A stretch of 64,000 bases of DNA from JAKOUY01 sp037045185 (GCA_037045185.1 JBAOHQ010000004.1:124001-188000); one strand, 5' to 3'; counted from the first letter of the stretch, positions 1 through 8,236 are shown. Program-made: numbers and translations. Notes: a model not told the origin generated them from the letters alone.

Positions 1-340
1 ACGTGGAGGCGGCCGAGTTGACGTCGATCTCCTCGACCGCCGGGTCACGCATGAACGGCTCGAGCGGCCCGGCGCCCAGCGTCTCGGCGTAGGCCGCGGC
101 GCGCAGCCGGCGGTCGGCGTCGTCGTCCAGCGGGGACAGGCCGCGGGCCAGGCGGTCCTGGTTGATCGCGGTGATTTCCTCGGCCATCCACCGTCCCATG
201 AGCAGTTCGAGCCGGCCACGGTCGGAGCGCAGCGCTGCATGCCTGGCGCCCAGCTGGCCACCCGACGCGTCCTGCAGGGTGTCGACGAGACGCGACGCCA
301 GGCGTTCGGTCAAGCGGCGGACGTCGGCGTGCTCAGCCAT
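1..340 (-). CDS. CpaF/TadA-type secretion ATPase, N-terminal part (cut by window edge)
   Basis: Only the first 113 codons are inside the window. Translation from the ATG at 340 gives an Arg/Leu-rich helical N-terminus, then 'GAGPLEPFMRDPAVEEIDVN', the hallmark N-terminal segment of CpaF/VirB11-like ATPases that power Flp/Tad pilus or type II/IV secretion. The Walker motifs would lie beyond the left edge. It follows the CpaE-like and SAF-domain genes on the same strand and overlaps the former by 8 nt, which fits one Tad-like operon. The family call is secure from this segment and context. Whether it drives a pilus or another export system cannot be seen. Confidence 0.8.
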   Translation of the reverse strand, partial: MAEHADVRRLTERLASRLVDTLQDASGGQLGARHAALRSDRGRLELLMGRWMAEEITAINQDRLARGLSPLDDDADRRLRAAAYAETLGAGPLEPFMRDPAVEEIDVNSAAST

Positions 341-1084
341 GGCGCTGCCATCCGAGAAGGGGGTGGCCGTGGAGGGCATCGCCCACCTCGGCGGCCACCG
401 CGTCGCTGAGACGCTCGACCGACGCCCACCACGCACTACGACGCAAGCGTCGTGGCGAGCCCGGCCGCCCGGCGATGACGGCCGCGGCCCACGGGTCGTC
501 GGCGATGGCAACCACCGTGGACACGCCGAGGAAGGTTCGGACTTCGTCGATCCCGTACGGGACGGTGCCGTGCAGGGCGACGATGGTCGGCAGCGAGCGC
601 ATCGTCAGCAAGGCGCACCGATCGGCCAATCGTTCCATGCCGAGCGCCGCTGCCGCCGGGGACCCGGCGTGCTGGACATGACTCACCACGACCACCCCCG
701 CTTGGGCGACGGCGGGCGGCAGGGTGCCGCCGACGCGGCCGACGTCGGCGACGAACACCCACTCGTGGGCGGACATCACCGGCAGCATCGGCGTCGCCGC
801 GGCGACCACCGCGCCGCACTCCGCCGGGCGGACCGGCGCCACGAGCACCGCCAGCCCGCTCGGGGTGCGTTGGGTGTGCTGGTCGATCGCGTCGAGGCGC
901 CCGGGGTCACCGCTGGCGACCACGTCGGACAGTCCGGGCTGGCGCGGTGTCCCCAGCCACGCCGCCGCACAGCCACCCGACGGATCGAGCTCGACCAGAA
1001 CCCGCTCGTCGCGCGGGGCCACGCGCCGACCAGCCCGATCGCCGTGGTCGACGTGCGGTCACCGACGACGGCGACGAGGCTCAC
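333..1084 (-). CDS. CpaE/MinD-like P-loop protein of the Tad locus, frameshifted in this sequence
   Basis: The reading starts at 1084 (ATG overlapping the stop of the SAF gene) with 'MSLVAVVGDRTSTTAIGLVGAW', a MinD/CpaE-type N-terminus. It then continues only in a second frame from about 1015 with 'DERVLVELDPSGGCAAAWL', the usual next element of actinobacterial CpaE-like proteins. One missing base in the CCCCGCGCGACG tract joins the two frames. The joined product is about 250 residues with no canonical GKT Walker A, as in degenerate TadZ-type localisation proteins. It sits between a SAF-domain gene and a CpaF-type ATPase. The shift is more likely a sequence error than gene death, because the rest of the frame is intact. 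Confidence 0.65.
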
Positions 1085-1824
1085 GGCGCCGACCCTGGGG
1101 CGAGCAGGACGAGGCGAACCTTGGCCGCCGCGGCCACGGTTGCTGCGGCCTCGACGGGGACCTCGACGGACACCGACACCTCGCCGGTGACCGGGTCGGC
1201 GGTGCCTGGAAGCCCGACGACTCGGCCGGATACCGGGGCAGGAGCGCCGGCCGAGTCGACGGCGCCAGCATCAATGGGGAACACGAGCTGGACATCGCTG
1301 CGCTCGAGGAGGCCGACCGGGAGGGCACCCTGCGGGAGCACCACGGCCACGACCGCGGCACCGGGCGCGACCAGGGAGTTCGACTGCAGGTTGGGGCGTT
1401 GCAGCAGCGCGCCAGCCACCATCCGGACCGAGGCGTACTGGCCGATCACGGCGCCGACGTCACCAGCCGGCACGACCTCCAGGCTGGGGTCGACCGAGAG
1501 CTCGACCGTACGAACGTCGTCGGCGGTCAGCTGCTGGCCGGCTGGGATGTCGCGCACCAGTTGGAGGACCGGGACGCGCTTGTTGGCGGTGGAGAAGATC
1601 ATCAGGATCGCGCCGATGGCGAACAGCGAGAGCAGTGTCCCGGCGAGAATGCGGATCCGCGAGCGACTGGAGGGCCGGAACCCGACCGTCCCGCGGCCGG
1701 CAACCCGGTCCGCTTCGTCACGTGTGGCCGTCGACACTGCCGCGCTCACCCCCGTTTCGCCCCCAAGGCCGGTGGCGAGACTGTAGCGACGGCCAGATGG
1801 TCCGTAAAGTGCTCGTTCGCTCAC
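1081..1824 (-). CDS. SAF-domain protein, CpaB/RcpC-like
   Basis: A 247-residue protein with a cytoplasmic N-terminal stretch of about 55 residues, one membrane segment around residues 58-77 ('ILAGTLLSLFAIGAILMIF') and a SAF domain from about residue 84 ('VPVLQLVRDIPAGQQLTADD'). CpaB proteins with this layout help assemble the Flp pilus secretion channel outside the membrane. The stop overlaps the ATG of the CpaE-like gene (ATGA), showing translational coupling in an operon that continues to CpaF. The listed GTG is the most upstream start. A GTG at 1749 would remove 25 poorly structured residues and is equally plausible. Confidence 0.7.
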   Translation of the reverse strand: MSERALYGPSGRRYSLATGLGGETGVSAAVSTATRDEADRVAGRGTVGFRPSSRSRIRILAGTLLSLFAIGAILMIFSTANKRVPVLQLVRDIPAGQQLTADDVRTVELSVDPSLEVVPAGDVGAVIGQYASVRMVAGALLQRPNLQSNSLVAPGAAVVAVVLPQGALPVGLLERSDVQLVFPIDAGAVDSAGAPAPVSGRVVGLPGTADPVTGEVSVSVEVPVEAAATVAAAAKVRLVLLAPGSAP

Positions 1825-1898
1825 GCTGCGCGAGGTGGACGATGCTCACACCTCCAAGTGGACAGTGAGAGAGCCGCTCCGGCAGCGGGTGCCTTGTC

Positions 1899-1904
1899 TA
1901 GTGT
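1899..1904 (+). promoter_or_regulatory. -10 box TAGTGT for leaderless orn transcript
   Basis: TAGTGT ends 6 nt before the GTG of the oligoribonuclease gene. A TAnnnT box 6-9 nt from the start codon is the geometry of leaderless transcripts in actinobacteria and recurs at many genes in this window. No convincing -35 is visible. Confidence 0.5.
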
Positions 1905-1910
1905 CACAGC

Positions 1911-2507
1911 GTGCTCGCCTGGATGGATCTGGAGATGACCGGACTCGATCCAGCGCGCCATGTCATCGTGGAGATCGCCAGCCTGATCACCGACGACGAC
2001 TTGAACGTCATCGCCGAGGGACCCGATCTCGTCATCCACCAACCCGCGGAGCTGCTTGCCGACATGGACACGATCGTGGTGGAGATGCACACCCGCAGCG
2101 GGCTGTTGCGCTCGATCGCCGCGTCGACGATCGGGTTGGCCGAAGCCGGGGAGGCCACGCTGGCATTTCTTCGTTCACACATCGAGGCCCCCCGCACGGT
2201 GCCACTGTGTGGGAACTCGATCGGGATGGACCGCCGGTTCCTGAGCGCCTACCTGCCCGACATCGAGAACTTCCTGCACTATCGGAGCATCGACGTGAGC
2301 AGTGTGAAGGAGCTGGCCAAGCGGTGGTACCCGCGCCGTCTGGCTGCCCGCCCGCACAAGACCGGAAGCCACCGGGCGCTCGACGACATTCGTGAGAGTG
2401 TGGCCGAGTTGGCGTTCTACCGACAGATGTGTTTCATGCCGCCCGAATCGGCTGAGTCCGCGGTGGTTGACGGGCCCGCAGCCAGCGGAGTGCCTCCGCG
2501 TCCGTGA
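1911..2507 (+). CDS. orn: Oligoribonuclease
   Basis: 198 residues. A DEDDh 3'-5' exoribonuclease that degrades 2-5 nt RNA oligomers, including pGpG from cyclic-di-GMP turnover. Visible motifs are the exoI motif 'WMDLEMTGLD' with its Asp/Glu pair at the N-terminus, 'CGNSIGMDRRFL' (exoII) near residue 100, and the histidine-containing exoIII 'SHRALDDIRES' near residue 155. The GTG start at 1911 puts the N-terminus exactly where family members begin and lies behind a -10 box. The length is slightly longer than the usual ~180 because of a C-terminal tail that overlaps the convergent neighbour by 74 nt. Confidence 0.93.
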   Translation: MLAWMDLEMTGLDPARHVIVEIASLITDDDLNVIAEGPDLVIHQPAELLADMDTIVVEMHTRSGLLRSIAASTIGLAEAGEATLAFLRSHIEAPRTVPLCGNSIGMDRRFLSAYLPDIENFLHYRSIDVSSVKELAKRWYPRRLAARPHKTGSHRALDDIRESVAELAFYRQMCFMPPESAESAVVDGPAASGVPPRP

Positions 2508-3084
2508 CGCGGCCCTCGGTCGCCTCGTCGATCACGGCGCGCAGCAGGCTGAGCTCGTTCGACGGGCTGATACCCAGCTCCAACGGATTGGCGGCGACGA
2601 TGGAACGGCAGGTCGCGCAGGAGGTCGACGCCGACGGCAAGAAGTACTGGCCGGCCATGGGAACCGCCACGGCGCCGCACAGGGTTTCCCGACGGCGGCC
2701 GTCGGGTCGCACGCTGGTGCGCATGGCGTGGGTGCGCCGATCACGATGCCCCCATCCACCGCGCTCGTAGCCGGAGCCGTACCACACGTCGCCGGCAATC
2801 TGCCCCGGCAGCGAGCGAACCGTGCGCACGTGGCGCAGCCCATGGCGATGCTCGTACGCCCGCTGCTTGCACGCATCCCGGCAGTACAGCCGCGGCCGTC
2901 CCGGCCGCCGAGCCGTCATGAACGGCACCGCACACCACGAGCACGGACGCCCTGGCGCCACCAGGTCGTCAACACCGGGCGCCGCCCACCCGGTACCGGC
3001 GGGTGCACCAGGAACGCCCTGCGGATCACTGGTCTTGTTGTCGACCCCATCCCGCAGGGGCGCCGGCGTTGGTTTGAGTTCCAT
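2434..3084 (-). CDS. Zinc-finger-like protein of unknown role
   Basis: 216 residues from the ATG at 3084. Around residues 55-85 it has a CxxC pair ('CSWCAVPF') and a later 'YCRDACKQRAYEHR', a treble-clef-like arrangement common in small actinobacterial DNA/RNA-associated proteins. A second CxxC ('CATCRSI') follows near residue 155. The C-terminal 50 residues are helical. The frame is open further upstream to 3270, but those 62 residues are low-complexity Gly/Arg sequence read from an intergenic GC-rich stretch, so the later ATG is preferred. Convergent with orn. I do not recognise a specific family function. Confidence 0.6.
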   Translation of the reverse strand: MELKPTPAPLRDGVDNKTSDPQGVPGAPAGTGWAAPGVDDLVAPGRPCSWCAVPFMTARRPGRPRLYCRDACKQRAYEHRHGLRHVRTVRSLPGQIAGDVWYGSGYERGGWGHRDRRTHAMRTSVRPDGRRRETLCGAVAVPMAGQYFLPSASTSCATCRSIVAANPLELGISPSNELSLLRAVIDEATEGRVTDAEALRWLRARQPPRTQPIRAA

Positions 3085-3271
3085 GGCCGATGGATACAGC
3101 ACGGGTGTCACAACGTTGCCTCGATGCACTGTGCCGTGCGCAGCGGCCCCTGGCCCAGGCCGCCCCCACCGGCCCTCCCGGCCCCCGGCCCTCCCGGCCC
3201 CCGGCCCCCGGCCCCCACCGACACTCCCGAGCGCGCCCATCCCCACCCCCGCCCCCGTCACCGCCACCATG

Positions 3272-3511
3272 CCGAACCGTCAGTGACGAAACCGCAATCC
3301 CCAACACCCCTCCCCGCCCCTGGCGAATCGTCGGTGACGAACGGACCAGTTCGTCACCGACGATTCGAAAAGGGGCTCGGGGCGTGGAGTTTCGTCACTG
3401 ACGGTTCGCCAGGTGGCCCTCGGAGCACGGTCGGCACGAGTTTCGTCACTGACGATTCGCCAGTCGGCCAAGCGGAGCACGGTCGGCACGAGTTTCGTCA
3501 CTGACGGTTCG
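3272..3511. repeat. Cluster of direct and inverted ~20-bp repeats (core TTTCGTCACTGACGGTTCG)
   Basis: The 500 bp between the zinc-finger gene start and the mrp stop contains no convincing gene. Copies of the core lie at about 3389-3407, 3441-3459 and 3493-3511 in direct orientation, and an inverted copy at 3272-3292. The last two direct copies sit inside a 39-bp direct repeat (3421-3459 and 3473-3511, one mismatch). A diverged inverted pair at 3324-3367 forms a long hairpin. The arrangement is that of a REP/BIME-like intergenic element. Upstream of 3272 the sequence is a C-rich low-complexity stretch. Confidence 0.75.
3324..3367. repeat. Perfect 19-bp-stem hairpin
   Basis: Positions 3324-3342 and 3349-3367 are perfect reverse complements separated by a 6-nt loop. 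It lies downstream of mrp (minus strand) and could end that transcript or act as a mobile palindromic element. There is no U-tract, so a classical intrinsic terminator is unproven. Confidence 0.8.
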
Positions 3512-3583
3512 GCGACGGCGTGTATGCCGACGGGTCGCGGTGGGTGGCCTCGGGGCTCCGGGTTAGGGCGGTGGGGGTACGGG

Positions 3584-4810
3584 TCAGGCCGTTGGCGGGT
3601 GGTCGAAGGCTGCGGAGACGGCGGCCAGCATGCGGGCCGAGCACCCGGCCATGTTCACGGGAGGGGCGACCTCGGTGGCGATGAGCTGGGCGATCCGGCG
3701 GAACTCCGCGGCGGCCAGGGACCGTTCGGCATCGCAGCCGTGGTCACCGCCGCTGGATGGGCCGGACGGGTTGGACAGGGCGACCGGTCGGCCGGCGTCG
3801 CCGCCACGGGCCACGGCCGCTTCGAGTGGGATCGATCCGAGCAGCGGGGCGCCGATCTCGTCGGCCAATGCCTGGCCGCCGCCGCTGCCGAACAGCGGGT
3901 ACGTCGTGCCGTGCTCACAGACGAACCCGCTCATGTTCTCGATGACACCGAGAATTCGCAGGAAGCTGCGCCGGGCCATGTCCGCTGCCCGCGACGCCAC
4001 CTTCTGGGCGGCCAAGGCCGGCGTCGTCACCACGATCAGATCGGTGCGCGGCAGCATCCGGGCCAGGCCCATCTGCACGTCACCGGTGCCGGGGGGCATG
4101 TCCAACAACAGGTAGTCGAGATCGCCCCACTCGACATCGCGCAGGAACTGCTCGACCGCCTTGGCCAGCATCAGCCCACGCCACATGAGCGCCGTGTCCT
4201 CGTCGACCATGAACCCCGTGCTGACGACCTTCAACCGCCCGGCGCCCACCACCAGCTCGTTCGGACGGATCAGCGGTTTGTCCCGCCCGTCGACCTGATG
4301 GGCCTCCAGCCGATCGGACAGCCCGAGCAACCGCGGGACCGAGAACCCCCAGATGTCGGCATCCAACACGCCAACGATGTAGCCCTGCTCGGCCAGCGCC
4401 GCAGCCAGGTTGACCGTCACCGAGCTCTTCCCGACCCCGCCCTTGCCGCTGGCGACGGCCAAGACCCGGCACGACGGCGGTACCTCGGTGTCGGGCGCCC
4501 GGTCACGCGCCGCCCACCTCGCCTTCGACATCACCTCGGAACGCTCGTCGGGCGTCATCTCGCCCCACTCGATACGCACGTCCGTCACCCCAGGGTGCAC
4601 GGCGACGCGCGTCTCGACGTCCCGCTTGATCTGGGCCCGCAGCGGGCACCCACCGATCGTCAACTTCACGCCAACGCGCACCACCCCATCGGCGCCGACC
4701 GACACGCCCGGCACCATCCCGAGGGTGACGATGTCGGCCCCGAGCTCGGGATCCACGACGGACCGCAGCAGGTCCAGCACCTCCGATTCGGAGGGCGGGG
4801 AGGGAATCAC
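3584..4810 (-). CDS. mrp: Mrp/ApbC-family Fe-S cluster carrier ATPase
   Basis: 408 residues from the GTG at 4810. An N-terminal DUF59/MIP18-like domain (residues ~5-95, 'VVDPELGADIVTLGMV') is followed by a ParA-like P-loop domain with the deviant Walker A 'SGKGGVGKSS' and the 'LLDMPPGTGDVQ' motif. The protein binds and delivers 4Fe-4S clusters in the cytoplasm. The usual C-terminal CxxC is reduced to 'VCEHG', as often seen in actinobacterial Mrp. The start is supported by a TACACT box 7 nt upstream, which fits a leaderless mRNA. The ORF is open 20 codons further but those residues are not family-like. Divergent from erpA, a partner in Fe-S delivery. Confidence 0.9.
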   Translation of the reverse strand: MIPSPPSESEVLDLLRSVVDPELGADIVTLGMVPGVSVGADGVVRVGVKLTIGGCPLRAQIKRDVETRVAVHPGVTDVRIEWGEMTPDERSEVMSKARWAARDRAPDTEVPPSCRVLAVASGKGGVGKSSVTVNLAAALAEQGYIVGVLDADIWGFSVPRLLGLSDRLEAHQVDGRDKPLIRPNELVVGAGRLKVVSTGFMVDEDTALMWRGLMLAKAVEQFLRDVEWGDLDYLLLDMPPGTGDVQMGLARMLPRTDLIVVTTPALAAQKVASRAADMARRSFLRILGVIENMSGFVCEHGTTYPLFGSGGGQALADEIGAPLLGSIPLEAAVARGGDAGRPVALSNPSGPSSGGDHGCDAERSLAAAEFRRIAQLIATEVAPPVNMAGCSARMLAAVSAAFDHPPTA

Positions 4811-4817
4811 GGACCCC

Positions 4818-4823
4818 AGTGTA
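4818..4823 (-). promoter_or_regulatory. -10 box TACACT for leaderless mrp transcript
   Basis: On the minus strand TACACT is followed by 7 nt and then the GTG of mrp. The spacing fits transcription starting at or beside the start codon and decides the start choice for mrp. Confidence 0.5.
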
Positions 4824-4837
4824 CGGTTGGTAGTCGG

Positions 4838-4843
4838 TACAAT
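4838..4843 (+). promoter_or_regulatory. -10 box TACAAT upstream of erpA
   Basis: TACAAT lies 50 nt before the GTG of erpA, giving a short leader of roughly 43 nt with a GAGGAGAA ribosome site. No clear -35 is seen. Confidence 0.45.
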
Positions 4844-4893
4844 CCCCGAACGCCACCCCCCTCCACCCACCCCGCCTCATCGAGGAGAACGCC

Positions 4894-5226
4894 GTGATCA
4901 CTCTCACCGACACCGCAGCCAGCAAGGTTCGCCAGCTCCTCACGGACGAGGGCGCGCTGGACATGGCGCTCCGCGTCGCCGTCACTCCCGGCGGGTGCAG
5001 CGGCTACTCCTATGAGATGTACTTCGACGGTGACATCGCCAGCGAGGACCACCAGGCCACCTTCGGCGAGGTCGGCAGCGAGGTCAAGGTGGTGGTCGAT
5101 CCGGCCTCTGCCGAACTGCTCCAGGGGGCGACGCTCGACTACAAGGACGGCCTGAACCAGGCAGGGTTCTCGATCAACAACCCCACCGCCACGCGCACCT
5201 GCGGCTGCGGGTCCAGCTTCAGCTAG
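4894..5226 (+). CDS. erpA: ErpA/IscA-type iron-sulfur cluster insertion protein
   Basis: 110 residues, full length for the HesB/IscA family. The three cluster ligands are present: Cys35 in 'GGCSGYSY' and Cys103/Cys105 in 'TCGCGSSFS'. It is an A-type carrier that hands 2Fe-2S or 4Fe-4S clusters to apo-enzymes in the cytoplasm. It starts at GTG behind a GAGGAGAA ribosome site. It is divergent from mrp, so two Fe-S delivery factors share one promoter region. Its last codons overlap the convergent lipoprotein gene by 8 nt. Confidence 0.93.
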   Translation: MITLTDTAASKVRQLLTDEGALDMALRVAVTPGGCSGYSYEMYFDGDIASEDHQATFGEVGSEVKVVVDPASAELLQGATLDYKDGLNQAGFSINNPTATRTCGCGSSFS

Positions 5227-6148
5227 CGCCCACGCGGGCGAGGACCTCGCCCAGTTCGGTCGCGTCCCACACCGCATCGAGGCGGTCGACGATCACCCCG
5301 CCCGGCTTGGTCGCATACACCACCGGCTCGTAGTCCAGCTTCAGCGCGGTGACGGCTGGGGCCACCGTGGACGCCAGATTGTCGGTGTACACCTCGGCGT
5401 GGACCACCGCGAACGATGACGCCAGCCCTCCGCTCTTGGCCGCAGCCACGAGGAACTGCAGACCGGGGGTGCATGCCCCGGTGGAGCAGTGCGCCGGGGT
5501 TCCGATCATGTAGAGCACCGGCTTGCCCGAGGCGATCGCCTGGGTCAGGGTCATGCTGTGGAACGGGCACGGGGCCGGCTCCAGCGTGCAGTACGGCTCG
5601 ACGCCGCGGTGGTTGTCGGCGGTGGGCGTGTCGAACCCGGCGAGCGTGGCCCCGAGATACGGAACCACGACATCCTTCGGATCGAACACCTGGAAGGCAG
5701 CCTCCACCTTGCCGCCCACGTCGACGCGCATCGTGTAGGTGCCGGGCTTGGCGATGGTCACCCGCGGGGCGAAGTACGGCACCGGCAGGCCCTCGCGCCG
5801 CACCGGGACACGGAACTGACCCACCCGTGCACCGCGGTCGTCGACCACCTCACCGGCCAGCGTGCCGGGGAGGTTCTGGACCATCCCATCGGTCGACGCC
5901 AGCGACATCGCCAGGCGGACCTCGCCGGGCACGAAGAGCGGCGAGGTCGAGAAGCGCTGGACGAGGTTCAACGATGAGGCTGCCAAGGCGCCAAGATCAG
6001 GCACACCCGTCCCGGCCGTGGCTTGCGGTTCTGCGGACTTCTTCGAGTCGGACCCGCACGCCGCCAGCAGCCCGGCCGCCCCCAGGATCAGCGCGGTCCG
6101 ACGGGAGACGACGGCGTCAGGGACCAGCCTTGAATCGTTCATGGCCAT
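5219..6148 (-). CDS. Secreted thioredoxin-fold lipoprotein
   Basis: 309 residues from the ATG at 6148 (a second ATG at 6142 is possible). A twin-arginine-like 'SRRTALILGAAGLLAACGS' signal with lipobox LAAC places it on the outer face of the membrane. The C-terminal half (residues ~185-305) has a peroxiredoxin/thioredoxin-like core with 'MIGTPAHCSTGACTPGLQFL'. A CxxxxC pair stands where TlpA-like proteins have their redox motif, and two more Cys lie in 'YCTLEPAPCPF'. The N-terminal half looks like an Ig-like beta domain. No exact homologue is recognised. A redox or copper-handling role is inference. Confidence 0.72.
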   Translation of the reverse strand: MAMNDSRLVPDAVVSRRTALILGAAGLLAACGSDSKKSAEPQATAGTGVPDLGALAASSLNLVQRFSTSPLFVPGEVRLAMSLASTDGMVQNLPGTLAGEVVDDRGARVGQFRVPVRREGLPVPYFAPRVTIAKPGTYTMRVDVGGKVEAAFQVFDPKDVVVPYLGATLAGFDTPTADNHRGVEPYCTLEPAPCPFHSMTLTQAIASGKPVLYMIGTPAHCSTGACTPGLQFLVAAAKSGGLASSFAVVHAEVYTDNLASTVAPAVTALKLDYEPVVYATKPGGVIVDRLDAVWDATELGEVLARVGAS

Positions 6149-6170
6149 GCTGGCTAAGGTACCGGCCTCC

Positions 6171-7715
6171 GTGAGCGAATTGACCTTCACCCTCAATGGC
6201 GCCACGGTCGTCGCCGACGACGGCGCGTCCCTGCTGGACGTCCTGCGCAACGACCTGGGGACGCTGTCGGTCAAGGACGGCTGCAGCCCACAGGGCCAGT
6301 GCGGGTGCTGCACGGTCTGGGTGGACGGCCAGCCGCGGGTGGCCTGCGTCACCCCTGCAGCCCGGGTGCGCGGCCGCTCGGTCACCACACTCGAAGGCCT
6401 CGCCAGTGCGGACCGGTGGGCGGAACGCTTCGTGCGCCACGGCGCCAGCCAGTGCGGGTTCTGCACCCCTGGCATCATCATGCGCCTGGCCGCGATCCCC
6501 GAGGCCGAACGAACCCCGGCCAAGGTGCGCAACGCGCTGCTCGCCCACCTGTGCCGATGCACGGGGTGGCAGACCATCGTCGAGGCGGCGACCGGCGAAC
6601 CGGGTGCCGACGGACACCCCGATCGGGACCTCGACGCGGCGGCCCGGCGCGCTTGCCTCGAGGGTCGATGGCCGCAGGCCGTCGGCACGGCGGTCGCCTG
6701 CGGTTCGTGCGGGTTCGCCTGCGACACCGCCCCGCCCGAGGCGCGCCATGCTCGGCGAAGCAGCAACGGTCAGTGGCACGTCGCCGACACCACCCAGCAC
6801 GCCCGCGCAGCGGCCGGAGCGGTCCAGGGGCGCCGGACCACTGCGCCGGTGACGTGGCCGATCGAGCTACCCGCCGACGACTTCGCCCGCACCCTGCAGA
6901 CCACCTGGGTCGAACCGGCCTACCTCGAACTGGACACCTCGTGGGCCGCCCCCGGCGGCGCGCCGGCGACGGCGCTGGCCAACGCCGGCGCGTTCGGTGG
7001 CAAGTGCGACGCCCTCGTCGAGATCGAGGCGGCCCGCCTGGCAGGAGCCAACGCAACCATCGATCCGAGCGGCACTGCGGTCGTCGCCCAGTTCTCCCGT
7101 GAGGACAGCGTTCGGCTCGGCCCGAAGCGGCCGCCGCTGGCCATCGGGTTGCGCGCCGACGGCACCGGCGTCGTGCGCGTCGCCAGGACGCCGGGCATCG
7201 CCGCGACCATCGCCGCCGTCGCCCCTGCCCTCACGGTGGAGGAGGTCGATGTCGTCGGACCCACCACGTCGGCCTCGCTGCGCGCCGCTGGGTGGGCCGA
7301 GGTCACGGCCTTCCTGGCCGAGCCCGACGCCGAGGGCTGGTGCCACGTCACCGCCCCGAACGGCGCCGAGGCCGCGGCCCGGATCACGATCGGCGGCGGC
7401 GTCGAGGTGCGCGTCCGCTGCGGAGCACCCCTCGATCACACCGTCCTGCGCAGCTATTGCATCGGGGCCACCCACCAGGCGCTCGGGCTGGTCCGCAGCG
7501 AGGCCATCGCCGTGTCGGAGGCGGGCGAACCCCTGGACCTGACGATCCGCAGCTTCGGCATCATCCGGCCCACCGACATGCCGGCGGTGACCGTCACGAT
7601 CGAGCCCGACGATGGCGAGCCCGTCAACGGCAGCGACGCGGTGTTCGCCGCCGTCGCCGCGGCCGCCTGGATCAGCGAGGGCCGTCCACCCCGCTGGCCT
7701 ACGATGCGCTCATGA
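6171..7715 (+). CDS. 2Fe-2S molybdo-hydroxylase small subunit fused to a shortened molybdopterin-subunit-like domain
   Basis: 514 residues from GTG 6171. Residues 1-160 are a xanthine-dehydrogenase/CoxS-type small subunit with the plant-ferredoxin 2Fe-2S ligands ('CSPQGQCGCC') and the second cluster site ('CGFCTPG' and 'LCRCTGW'). After a linker with extra Cys ('CGSCGFAC'), residues ~235-510 resemble pieces of the large subunit: 'AGAFGGKCDALVEIEAA' and, near the end, 'SFGIIRPTDMP' and 'GEPVNGSDAVFAAVAAAAW'. The large domain is about a third of normal size, and no CoxL or CoxM gene is near. The substrate is unknown. The downstream RidA gene overlaps by 4 nt. Confidence 0.78.
   Translation: MSELTFTLNGATVVADDGASLLDVLRNDLGTLSVKDGCSPQGQCGCCTVWVDGQPRVACVTPAARVRGRSVTTLEGLASADRWAERFVRHGASQCGFCTPGIIMRLAAIPEAERTPAKVRNALLAHLCRCTGWQTIVEAATGEPGADGHPDRDLDAAARRACLEGRWPQAVGTAVACGSCGFACDTAPPEARHARRSSNGQWHVADTTQHARAAAGAVQGRRTTAPVTWPIELPADDFARTLQTTWVEPAYLELDTSWAAPGGAPATALANAGAFGGKCDALVEIEAARLAGANATIDPSGTAVVAQFSREDSVRLGPKRPPLAIGLRADGTGVVRVARTPGIAATIAAVAPALTVEEVDVVGPTTSASLRAAGWAEVTAFLAEPDAEGWCHVTAPNGAEAAARITIGGGVEVRVRCGAPLDHTVLRSYCIGATHQALGLVRSEAIAVSEAGEPLDLTIRSFGIIRPTDMPAVTVTIEPDDGEPVNGSDAVFAAVAAAAWISEGRPPRWPTMRS
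7700..7705 (+). promoter_or_regulatory. -10 box TACGAT before ridA-like gene
   Basis: TACGAT ends 6 nt before the ATG of the RidA-like gene, inside the end of the upstream CDS. It suggests a secondary leaderless start within the operon. Confidence 0.35.
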
Positions 7716-8065
7716 GCAAACCCGTTGGTCCGTACACACCCGCCGTCCGCGCCGGCGACCTGATCGTCGTCAGTGGCCAGCTCGGCCTGGTCGACGGCGC
7801 CATCGTCGGCGGCGGCGTCCCCACCCAGACCGCCCAGGCGATCGCCAACCTGAAGACCCATCTGGCCTCGATGGGCGCCTCGATCGGTGACGTGTTCAAG
7901 ACCATGTGCTTCCTGACCGACATGGACAACTTCGAGGCGTTCAATGCGGCCTACGTCGACGGCTTCGGCGAGCACCGCCCGGCGCGCAGCACCGTGGCTG
8001 TCGCCGGCCTCCCGATGGGCGGCCTGGTGGAGATCGAGGCTTGGGCCCACGTCCCACTAGGGTGA
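7712..8065 (+). CDS. RidA/YjgF-family protein
   Basis: 117 residues, the normal family length. Family features are 'GPYTPAVRAGDLIVVSGQLG' near the N-terminus, a conserved core with 'NLKTHLASMGAS', 'FEAFNAAYVDGF', 'RPARSTVAVAGLP' and 'VEIEAWA' at the end. The arginine in 'RPARST' is the residue that binds the imine substrate in active RidA enzymes. RidA hydrolyses reactive enamines/imines made by PLP enzymes, and a PLP decarboxylase lies two genes downstream. The ATG overlaps the stop of the fused oxidoreductase. Confidence 0.9.
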   Translation: MSKPVGPYTPAVRAGDLIVVSGQLGLVDGAIVGGGVPTQTAQAIANLKTHLASMGASIGDVFKTMCFLTDMDNFEAFNAAYVDGFGEHRPARSTVAVAGLPMGGLVEIEAWAHVPLG

Positions 8066-8226
8066 TGGTCGTGCCCGGTGTCGTCGCCATCGTGATCGTG
8101 CTCCTCGTCCTGCCCGTGCTGGTGTGCATGGGCTCGGCGGCGATCGCCGCGGGCCTCGGCTGGTCGCTGAACCGTGACGCCGAGGCGCGTCACGAGGGCA
8201 GCGAACTGCTCGACCTCAACGTGTGA
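8065..8226 (+). CDS. Small single-pass membrane protein
   Basis: 53 residues starting with ATG overlapping the RidA stop (TGATG). Residues ~4-33 form one hydrophobic segment ('VVAIVIVLLVLPVLVCMGSA'), followed by a charged tail ending 'ELLDLNV'. Translational coupling and continuous codon use support a real gene. The function is unknown. Confidence 0.55.
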   Translation: MVVPGVVAIVIVLLVLPVLVCMGSAAIAAGLGWSLNRDAEARHEGSELLDLNV

Positions 8227-8236
8227 CCCGACCGTC

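Noticed and set aside
3085..3271. Extension of the zinc-finger gene to the start at 3270
   Set aside because: The added 62 residues are Gly/Arg low-complexity encoded by a C-rich intergenic run, whereas the ATG at 3084 starts a normal protein sequence.
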